Assembly (NCBI GenBank): GCA_025667525.1
Contig: JANFOE010000192.1
Coordinates: 496,001 to 560,000, forward strand
Reading direction: 5' to 3'
DNA: 64,000 nt
Source of the DNA: Glebionis coronaria
Lineage: Eukaryota > Streptophyta > Magnoliopsida > Asterales > Asteraceae
Numbering within the stretch: the stretch's first letter is position 1; every line of letters starts with the position of its first letter. The notes below the pieces were generated by a model, which worked only from the letters and a program-made list of their open reading frames with translations, ran no database searches and had not been told where the DNA came from. Below are positions 47,301 through 56,104 of the stretch, in pieces. Made by a program: the position numbers and the translations under genes.

Positions 47301-48358
47301 GCTTGATAAGCAGGTTGAGGATAGGTGCCGTATGCCGCATTCACATTCTCAGCAGGGTAGTCTTGGGTGGCAGTACAAGTAGTGTAAGAGTGAGGACCAC
47401 CGCATATCTCACAAGGTTGGCTGACAGCATTGACTTGAACGTTTTTAGCGTTGTTGCTGTTGTTGTTGCTGACGGTGTGGGTAACAAGCGATTCAAGAAG
47501 CACAGTGATTTTGTCCAATCGCTTGTCGCTGTCACTAGTGCTAGCACTAGCGACATTGGTCCGTACACTCTTGGTTTGCACACGAGACTTATTCTCAATG
47601 ATATCCCAAGCAGCATTGGAAGTCTTAGCCAAAAGATTACCCCCAGAGGCACTGTTTAGTGAATCTTGGTCACTCATGCTTAAACCATTGTAAAAAGTAT
47701 GAATTTGATGTACTTTGGTAAAACCATGTTGTGGGCATTTTCTTAAAAGATCTTTGAAACGATCCCAAGATTCACTGAACGACTCATCGTACTTTTGTTC
47801 AAAATTTATGATTTCATTCCGCAAAGCGGTAGTACGAGAGGGTGGGAAAAAGTAATTGATAAACTTGGTTTCCAAATCCGTCCACGAGAGAATACTCTGT
47901 GGCGGTTCCTTAGCAAGCCAATGCCGGGCTTCTCCCTCTAAAGAAAAGGGAAAAAGTTGTAACCTGATAACCTCTTGTGGAACACCATTGAACTTGACCG
48001 TGTTGGTGAGTTGCAAGAATCGCTTGATATGGTCATGTGGGTCATCAACGGTACGCCCCAAGAATGGTTGAGCGGAGACCATCTGGATAAAGCCTGATTT
48101 TAGCTCAAAGTTGTTGGCTGCAAACGCTGGTATAACAATTGGATCAGTGTTGCCATCTACATGAGCTTGCAGCAGTTCAATCATCGGGCGATTATCCGGT
48201 AGAGGCTCATTGCTGTTGTTATTCATGTTGTGGAAAGGTGGGTTGTTGTTGTTATTATTATTGTTTTGAGGTGGTATGTTATTGTTGTTTTGTACACCGG
48301 CCATGTCTAAGTGATCGAGAGGCTCGGGCTCTTGATAAGACGTGGATCGAGTGCGCAT
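44375..48358 (-). CDS. gag-pol: gag-protease-RT polyprotein of C
   Basis: 1327 codons from ATG 48358. Order: gag capsid (about residues 60-255), variant zinc knuckle C316-x2-C319-x3-H323-x4-C328, N/Q/P-rich linker, short coiled segment (450-490), Pro-rich linker, retropepsin with ADLGASINLMP (catalytic D693), linker, and reverse transcriptase (about 960-1225). RT carries FLDGFSGYFQ (D1105) and the FMDD catalytic pair D1169/D1170. The start of RNase H (LMCDAS, D1316) follows. The frame ends at TAA 44375-44377, explained by one C-to-T change of a CAA codon; RNase H continues in the same frame. Gag would form particles, protease process them, RT copy the RNA. Otherwise intact over 4 kb. Confidence 0.93.
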   Translation of the reverse strand: MRTRSTSYQEPEPLDHLDMAGVQNNNNIPPQNNNNNNNNPPFHNMNNNSNEPLPDNRPMIELLQAHVDGNTDPIVIPAFAANNFELKSGFIQMVSAQPFLGRTVDDPHDHIKRFLQLTNTVKFNGVPQEVIRLQLFPFSLEGEARHWLAKEPPQSILSWTDLETKFINYFFPPSRTTALRNEIINFEQKYDESFSESWDRFKDLLRKCPQHGFTKVHQIHTFYNGLSMSDQDSLNSASGGNLLAKTSNAAWDIIENKSRVQTKSVRTNVASASTSDSDKRLDKITVLLESLVTHTVSNNNSNNAKNVQVNAVSQPCEICGGPHSYTTCTATQDYPAENVNAAYGTYPQPAYQARPQGDRNLLSYRSNNYLSPPGFPPTNPNQQQNLTRPPQQQPRTPYIPPHKQQQPPQRNNQVYQQPAYQPPAYIAPSNQTPASHQDIGTYMRTNDVIVDNLQQEVRNLKADLMKQGNDLRADMKNTMDSQTNDLRNMMASFFNGNQPSSSGTLPSNTVANPRGEMKAITTRSGKGTKEPELPIPPPVVVTKENESLAPIPHPSPSPISPPPTSTPPPPKDVSDPILPKPSSSSNIPYPSRLRKEKLKSKDDIQVSNFLKMFKQQNFNISFAEALAHMPKYAKMFKDLLSDKEKLLDIANTQLNENCSAVLLRKFPTKLGDPGRFLIPCNFAGVENCMALADLGASINLMPLSVWKQLSLPELVPTKMTLELANRTVAYPVGIAEDVFVGVDKFTFPADFVVVDYEMDPRVPLIVGHPFLRIGRTLIDVEAGELIMRVGDDKIVFNMAKLSKQPYSNESVNCIDVLDEACEEHFQNACKSIPTSLPNVETVASIDSSLSLFGDSDLFWNNLEDTMGDVNLATNDSPTDGDEDMHFFDNLLNEDNPSPLSPTVISIYTPTLKTPPVENPPDLELKELPPHLEYVFLEEEKKSPVIIAKDLKDEEKTRLIAVLKDHKKAIAWKISDIRGIDPHFCTHKILMEDDFKPTIQSQRRVNPKIHEVIKTEVIKLLDASMIYPISDSPWVSPIHCVPKKGGITVVPNEHNELISTRLVTGWRVCIDYRKLNVATRKDHFPLPFMDQMLERLAGNEYYCFLDGFSGYFQIPIDPQDQEKTTFTCPYGTFAYKRMPFGLCNAPGTFQRCMLAIFHDMVEQTMEVFMDDFSVFGDSFSSCLANFEHMLKRCEDTRLVLNWEKCHFMVKEGIVLGHKISKAGLEVDRAKVDVIAKLPPPSTVKGVRSFLGHAGFYRRFIKDFSQIARPMTHLLEKDTPFIFSKECLEAFNSLKDKLTKAPVLVIPNWELPFELMCDASDFAIGAVLG

Positions 48359-48536
48359 ACACCTGCAAAAGAACGAACAAAGAAAAACAAAGCAAAAATA
48401 TTTTTTTGGTTTTTATGTTTTTTTTTTAATTTTTTTTTGTTTGTATTTTTGAAAATTTATATGAAAAAGTAACGTTCACGGGGAATGGATCCCAAAATCC
48501 AAGTTCTCACAAAAAACTTTTGATCTTAACGAGAAG
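48359..48536 (-). other. Leader of C between primer site and gag
   Basis: Contains the post-primer block (48474-48500) and a T-rich minus-strand tract ending TTTTGCAG followed by GTGTATG, where ATG is the gag start. This looks like a polypyrimidine tract and 3' splice site; B has the same arrangement (TTTCAG, GTGTATG). Confidence 0.5.
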
Positions 48537-48553
48537 AGCCGGCAGCGGCGCCA
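48537..48553 (-). promoter_or_regulatory. Primer-binding site of C (tRNA-Asp type)
   Basis: Minus strand TGGCGCCGCTGCCGGCT, two bases from the LTR end at 48556. Confidence 0.85.
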
Positions 48554-48555
48554 TT

Positions 48556-51500
48556 TGATACTAACTTTTTTGCTATGGGGTTCTAGATTTATGTCTCTCA
48601 GTCCTCTCGAATTGATCTAGGCTCTAAGTGGAATGATTTGTTCTTGGTTAATGAAAAGGGTTTGGTTTGTTTATCTATTGTAAACTAATAACAATTAATT
48701 AAGTGTCGAAGAGTAAACTTAAAGCTTTAAAAGATTAAACTAAAAGACGAGCTTAACAATAAAAGTTTGAAAAATGTTAAAGATTATACTAGAAAAATGA
48801 ATGGACATTCATTTAAAACTAACACTTGGAAAACTTTGTGAAAAATAAGAACTTAATTGGAAACTACTAAAAGAAAGTAAGAACGGAGAATAGCAAAACA
48901 ACTCAATCGGAATAACCAAAAAATGGGTGTAATCGGAAAGTATTCCGATCGAATGATCGGAATATGTTGCAAAATGGACCAATCGGAATGATCAAAAGCA
49001 ATAACAATCGGAATGTTTGAATTAAGATACAATCGGAATATTCAACTTAGTACCAATCGGAATATCTAAAAAATGGACAAATCGGAATATGGTAAAAAGG
49101 CATCAATCGGAATATGGAAAAAGGCAGCAATCGGAAAACACTAAACTTGCTCAATCGGAATCTTAGGCAAATGGGACAGATCGGAAAACCAAAACCCTTT
49201 TCCGATCGGGTGATCCGAATGAAGGGATGGTGTTCTGGTCGGAATACAAGGTCGGAAAAGGGAGTTACCCTTTCCGAAAACTATGCTAAACCGAAACTTA
49301 AGCAAGGGAAATAAGGTTATGGGATAAGCTAACTCCCAAACAAGCTCGAATTCAACAATAAGCTAATCAAATAAGCACTAAGAACACTTTATCTAAGCTT
49401 AAAATAAACAACTTTTAAATCAAATCAATAAAAAGATGAACTTTTCATAAAAACTTTAAGAAGTAAATAAGCTAAATCAACAAATAAGCCAATAAGAACA
49501 AGGATCTTAAAGCTTATTCGTGTATAAACTTAAGGAAACATAAAAAGAAATCAACTTTTTAAGCACAAATCATTAATGAACAACACGGATCATACGAGAT
49601 TTGTACCAAAATCAATCAAAATAAAAGAAAGGAAGGATGAGATTAAAGATTAAAAGATAAAAACTTGAACTTGATTAATGAAAAGTAATACAAATGTTTT
49701 GATCTAGAAAGAGAAAAAGATGAAATCTAGTGAGAGAAAGTTTAGAACTTTCTCTCTCTAAAACTAGAGAGAATGAAAACTAAACTAAGACTAACTGTAA
49801 CACCCCACTTGGATAAGTGTACCGTTACGTGTATTTATGGCGTGTCATCAAAGCATAAGGTAAATGTCCTAAAACATTAACTGACCATAAAGGAATACCG
49901 GAATCAAACATCGGTAATCCAAACATAAGCCCAAAACATGAAAAATAAAATACTGAAGGAAAGGACTAAACAATGTCCAAATAAGCAGAATAATGTAAGA
50001 AATGCATAAAGTAAGAAGTCTGGATAGCTTCCATCCAAATGCACATGCTCTCAGAATCCTAAGAACGTCCTGGTGTACCTGTCGTTAGAACATGAAAGGG
50101 AACTACGGCTGAGCATAACGCTCAGTGAACGGATATAAAGCATGATAAGGAAATTCTGAAATGAAACAGATGATGAAATACTGGAGCTGTAAGACTGATA
50201 AGTAAAGTTGCAACGGAAATCTGTGTATAATCTGTAAAGTCTGATTTGTAAATAATAAAGCTGAATCGCTATCTGATAAATCTGAAAACATGCATTTACT
50301 GTATTTTAATTGCCAAGAGCTTATATAGGTCATGTGCTGTAACAACTGCTGCATGAATACATAGAGGGGTGACCTCGTCATGCTGTAGAGGGGTGACCTC
50401 TAAATAACTGTGCTGGGTGGAGGGATCAGCTCCAATGTGAAGGATGTAGAGCACACACCACATTCACCTGCTAAACTGTAAACTGTAGCCTAGGATGCAT
50501 CCATACGCCCCACTAATAATACTGATAAAATGGCCAAGCTGAGCTGAGTGGGACGATGCAGGATATCACTCTCCTGCATGTGAGTCACGACACCGGTGCC
50601 TCTAGTGCCGTGGTTACGGTACCTCCGTAACTAGTACATAAACTAATCATGCTTGTATATAATGCTCAGGCAATTTATTTAGTTATTGATATGAATACTG
50701 ATAAACTTAAACATATACTGGGGAAAAACATTTGGCTGAAGACGGGGAATCCTAATCATGCATAGAAAGGAAGTCCTTACTGAAAGGACGGAAATTCGTA
50801 CCTTGTGTCCAGTAACTGAATGAAGAGAAAACCGATGAAACTCCTACTATGACTTCACAAAAGCTACATGAATAAAGGACGCGAATGAGTTGTCTGATAT
50901 CTGTTTACTTTTACCGATTCTTTCTGTTCTTAGCTTGATTTATTATATTCTTGTATTGTTATACTGTTTTGTGTATAATCTGGTAAGTTTGACTGTTCTT
51001 AAGTATTTCTGTTTAGTGTATTATTGTACTCTGATTATAACATGTACTCTTGTATTACATTACTATTGTAAGTACCCTGCTAAAAATAGAAAGTTTCATG
51101 AAATAGAAAGTTTCCAAAATGGTTAATTACTTCGTATAAATATACATAGGTAATTTATCTTGTTTATCGAATAAGCCGATTTTAATAAGCCGATATCTAA
51201 TAAGCCGACTTTAATTAAGACGAAAATAAAAAAGAAAACAATGGTCGCCCCCTTGTGGATCTCGGTTTGACGAGTCGTAAACCCGCCGAGCACCCCTTTT
51301 GGGTCTCGGTTTACCCACCCAAAGCCCCATTTTATTATATATTAACATTGTACTAAATATTAAACTGACATATGCATGTTTTCATTCACCAAGTGAAATT
51401 GACGCTTACTTGCATATTTAGGACAAAAATCATTTATTTACAATGAAAGTATACATTGAAAACTATATATGGATTATAAGCATATGATAACAATTTAGTT

Positions 51501-53113
51501 TACGTATTCTTTTATTTTGTGGTAGTGAAACATATGATAATATGTAACCTTTGATTCGTACACAACTGTTTCATGCGGACTGAAACTTGCGTCTCATTCA
51601 TGATCACAAATCGTCATTTATTTCAGATTTTCCCGCAATATAAAACATCTTAATACAACAAGATTTCTTAATATAGTGTTTACGTTTAACACATGAAAAG
51701 TTATGATTATAATTCAAAGATGTACCTGGTGTTTGGCTATATCGGGACTAATTGACAAAGAGTACGAAACCGAGGTCGAAACATGAATCCGATAGAGTTG
51801 CCATAGAATTTTCGAGGTTCAACCCATCCCAAACCTCAATGACCGGCGATCAAGAACTGAAACCCGTTACGAACGCTAACCTACAGGAATGAAACCAACA
51901 CTCGGACTGAATACCAACACCAATATTAACCTCGAAGGAGCGAATTGGAATCGTGACCCGAGAAAGAACCGTTACTTAATCTCCTGGGTATGAATTCTTA
52001 ACTTGAGATATAGTTGCCATTACTTTCAAAACTCATGCAATGCACTCTTATCTCTCAAATTATTATGATAGCGTTTTTTTTTTCTTTTGTGTCGGCAGGT
52101 ACAAAAACCCTAATCTTTGTTATCTTTTTTTTTTCCTGTTTGTAGAATGAGCAAAGGGAACCCCCCGTCTTTTTTTTTCACTACTAGGCTGGGCTTAGAG
52201 CCCATTTATTTTATTGCTATTATTTTGTCTTAAAATCCGGCCCTCTAACTTATATAATAACTCTCGACATTTTTATTAAATTCACGAACAATCTATTTAA
52301 TTCTCGTGTTTTAATTTCTCTGAAACGTAATTTTTTTTCTGTATGCTAAAATAACACATACGTAATATTTTCTGAACTTAATAATTATTTTTCTGAATAA
52401 ACTGTTATATTTATAGTATTTAAATAAACTGGGACTGCGTATTTAATTTCTGCGTTTATATCTCTGTCTAATAATTAATACTTATATAGTTTATTAAAAT
52501 TAAGCTGCGTATTTAAATATTCTGATTTTTAAATACGGGTTTTACAATTCTTCCCCTCTAAAAACAATAATTCGTCCCCGAATTAAAGATACGACTATAC
52601 TGGGTTTTACACTAACTAAGTGTGTGAAATTTGTGAAGTAAGGGCCTTTATATAGGTGTGTGTATGGGCAAGTAAATGGGCTTGGTTTTGGGCTTCTTTT
52701 CTTCTTCCTTCTTTAGTCTTCTCGTCTCTTTTAATTAAACGTTTCCGACTTTGGATTTTTAGAAGTGTCGGTGAATAATTCCAACTCGTCTTATAATCTT
52801 TTATTTAATAGACTCGAGTTCTTCGACATATATGAATCTTCCATCTTTGTCTCTATTCTTCGATAAATCTTCAAATAGGCACAATGACTTCAATTCCTTT
52901 GCATCTCTTGGACAATAGACTTCGTCTTGAGTCTTTTTCCTTGATAAAGCCCGTGAAATCCCATGTTTTCTTCATCATTCATCCGATTGACTCTGAAAAC
53001 ACAATAAACACAAAAACCACGCATAATTCCAAACAGATGATATTAAATACGTGTTTTGGTCTCGTTTTAGCCAGAATTAAGTGGTAAAAGGATGGGTGTT
53101 TTCACACCTATCA
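48556..53113 (-). repeat. 5' LTR of C, interrupted by I
   Basis: Two pieces, 48556-49795 and 52612-53113 (one copy of CTAAC being the duplication), together about 1.74 kb and colinear with the 3' LTR. The TATA box at 52646-52657 is on the far side of I, with only about 35 bases of C sequence between it and the insertion. Confidence 0.92.
49796..52611 (-). mobile_element. Solo LTR I in the 5' LTR of C
   Basis: Plus strand TGTAACACCCC...GGGTTTTACA, i.e. TGTAAAACCC...GGGGTGTTACA on the minus strand, flanked by a perfect CTAAC duplication (49791-49795, 52612-52616). It is colinear but clearly diverged from D's LTR (shared end motifs, GAGGTCACCCCTC block, FASTA-scale similarity only by eye), so it belongs to a related subfamily. 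No internal sequence remains. 2816 bp, no supported ORF. Confidence 0.92.
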
Positions 53114-53118
53114 CTGAT

Positions 53119-56091
53119 ATTCTACAAGATTGCTGATGCCGCTAATAACTTGGAGATGTTACTAAAGGTTGATGCTGCTGACGTTTGGAGACGCTACGAG
53201 ATGCGGATGCTGTTCACAACCTGGAGATCCTACAAGACGAAGACAAGGGCGTTAGAGCAAAGCAATTGGATGAGAAGATGCTTTACCATTAGAAGATTTC
53301 CATCAATCATTATCCCTAATTCTTAGTTACATGACACACTCATTCAGTTGTCGTTTCAGTCATATGAGTGCAAACCGGTATCAGCCAGCCACTCAACTGA
53401 ATAGTTACATGAATCACAGTCATGAGAATGATCGTATTGGAACTGAAAGACAAGACGATAGTAAACATTACTACGACAACAACTATCCTAGCAATCGCAA
53501 CCGAAGATCCAGCCGCAGATGTGATCAGAAAGACAAAGGATCAGTAGTCCAACCGATTCGCCAGTTCTGGCAAAATAACCTATTATTTGTAGTTCTATTT
53601 GTTTCACATCTCGAGACACATGTCAGGATATCAGTCAAGACACGTGTCTCACGTATACTTTATGAAGACACATGTCAAGACACCAGTCGAGATACATGTC
53701 ATGCTTACATTTCCCAAGACACGAGTCAAGACACATGACTCACGTCCAATTATGGAACATCTCTAAGAAATTCAGGGTACCCTCCAAAGGGTATATCCAT
53801 TTTGTTGTGCCATGTATTAATCAGGCCACAAGAATTTTAGTAACATCACCGGTGTATCAGTAAGGTCAGTCACGTTCGCTCGATGACACTTTCATTTCTT
53901 TCACCATATTTCATATATTCATGACCATGAAGGACGCCATTTGTATTCCCCAAGTATATGAAGGTTTTCCTTCAGCCTAATGATAAGATCTAAGCTGCTA
54001 ACGCATTACCTCGGACAGATGCGAGTTGAATTTTATCTTAATTATGGACTACGAACAGCACACCATGCTACGATTCATAATTATGTACAGTAATGTTCAG
54101 GCTCCTGAATACGTTCAACTTGATTTTCCATCAGGAAAATCTGTACAAATTATCTATGCTTACAAGCATGTACGTTATTAGCCATGGTCGCTAAAATTTT
54201 CTAGCTGTCAGTAAGACACGACTACTGAAGTCCTTTTACGCATAGCCAGTTGATTATTCCAAAATCTTCCCATAAAGAAGAACCTTCAAAGAGAAGGACA
54301 GTACCATGAGATTATGTGTCGGCTACCGTCGATTTAAACAAATCACCATTCATAACCGTTATTCTCCTCCACGTATTGACGACATGTCCAATCAACCGTA
54401 TGGTGTTTAGCATTTTTCCTAGATCGGATTCATGATCATGCTACCAACAGTGACAAGTGAAAGAGCAGGACATTTCCATGACTGCTATTTGTACACAACT
54501 TAGTCATGCTAGATTCATGATTTTGTATTTGTCTCGCAAATGCCCCAACAGCATTATGGACTTAATAAGTTTCAATGAACTCGTAAACAAATTCATCAGC
54601 GTTTTAATCAAGGAAAACCTGATCATCTTTAAGTCTAGAGAAGAGCAGGAAGCTCATTTTGGACTATGTTGCAAATTCTACAACGAGAAAAAAAATTTCA
54701 CCCTGAGATTTTTCAATATAGATTATGGCTGATTACAATGACACACTGAATTCCATGGATTCGCACGGTTAATCTTACCATGACTCAGCTTATGCGTAAA
54801 AGAGATAACCCTACACTATACTAAGTGTTCTAGAAAATCCTACGCTAAGAAAAGTCTAATTTCGGAGACTTATAGTTCCGCAAATTCCTATGTATCAAGT
54901 TTCTATGAAGCAAGATATAGTTACGTTCATATCTAAGTACCTGACATACCAACAGGCTAAGATAGAACACCAATAGACTTGTATGTTTTTCCATCATCGG
55001 AAACTGTGAACAGAAATGGGACAAGATCTCCATGGATTTTGGTTACCAGACTAACGCAAACTCAGAAGAAGCAGGATGCTATCTGAGTTATTGTCAACAG
55101 TTTGATCAAGTCGGCAAAATCCTTACATCCGCGAGAATTTCAAGAACCAACAGATAGATCAGACATGTTCCAGCCAAGGCTCATCCAATCACTTGGTAAT
55201 CCCTCAACTAACGGGCCAGACAAAGGTTCACAATTGTGCTCCTTATTTACGTTCACATCCTTGCTCTAATTTCACGACTTGCTTTTGCGCTCACGTTCAT
55301 GACACTATCCACGTTCATGATCGTATCCTGGCTTACGATTGTAAGATCATTTTCGTTCTGGGAAGTTTTGCAAGAACTTGAGAGACCAGACCCAAGTTTA
55401 GTATAACTCTCTATTCTAAGACAGAAGTTTCACGTCACATTCCACGTCTCACCTTATAGCGTTTGGCGTTACCACCGCCGTATTCCATGTTCACGATATG
55501 TTTCACATGTCATGTTCATTCCACGTTCCTTATATCATGTTCACGATATGTTACACGTATCATTGATCACAATATGTTTGCTCATACTACACTCACCATG
55601 TCTCCACGTATCACGTTCAAAATTTTTTACGTAACACGTTCAAAATTTTTCACGTACTACGTTTCAATATGTCTCGCGCATCGTTGTTAATTATCAGTTA
55701 GGTTAGATTATTTTCGCTTTATAACGTTTCAGTTACCCTTGCACGTTAATTCTTATTCCCTCGATTAAATTCAGGGGATCTATCTTACGTTGATAACCAT
55801 GAACATTTAAGTATGTTCAAGTCAAGGTCAGGAGGACCAAGATTTATCATTTGTGTCAAGATCTTGTGAAGGAACCGTTCCAAGCGGGAGGACCAAGATT
55901 TCGCTTATCGATTAGTTATGTCCTTTCAGTCACGTCACGTTCCATATCCTTTCAAGACATGTCACGTTTCACGTTCCTTCTACCATGTCACCTTCATGTC
56001 CCTTTTATCTTAGATACCCTCTCAGTTGGATTCGGGTATGTTCCTCTTTCAGCTTACTTTATCTATAATTCGGGGACGAATTATTCTTTTT
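53119..56091 (+). pseudogene. Decayed gag-pol remnant of D
   Basis: The first 1.1 kb has no recognisable gag (short ORFs at 53081 and 53331, an NRRSSRR basic stretch). Reverse transcriptase is recognisable at 54285-54400 (KDSTMRLCVGYRRF, then HNRYSPPRIDD) and, in another frame, 54457-54732. There the catalytic YxDD position reads IKEN, so activity is lost. Integrase remnants: a core start near 55010-55090 (with a stop before VIVNSLIKSA) and PQLTGQTK at 55199-55222. RNase H appears deleted: RT to integrase spans under 1 kb. From 55280 to 55990 only ACGTTCA-type repeats are seen. pol is far more decayed than the LTRs. Confidence 0.7.
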
Positions 56092-56103
56092 AGGGGGGAA
56101 GAG
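56092..56103 (+). promoter_or_regulatory. Polypurine tract of D
   Basis: AGGGGGGAAGAG immediately upstream of the 3' LTR; it primes plus-strand DNA synthesis. Upstream ATAATTCGGGGACGAATTAT is a dyad also found near the end of solo LTR I. Confidence 0.8.
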
Positions 56104-56104
56104 T

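Larger units (their letters stand above)
39029..53113 (-). mobile_element. Near-complete Athila-type Gypsy element C, split by solo LTR I
   Basis: LTRs 48556-53113 (5', interrupted) and 39029-40761 (3'), target duplication CTGAT (39024-39028, 53114-53118). tRNA-Asp-type primer site, PPT at 40762, and a full gag-PR-RT-RH-INT frame with one stop. About 11.3 kb without I. LTRs differ at roughly 25-30 positions by eye. No env-like ORF follows integrase. Athila lineage is inferred from the primer, gag start MRTRS and the FMDD reverse transcriptase. Confidence 0.93.
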
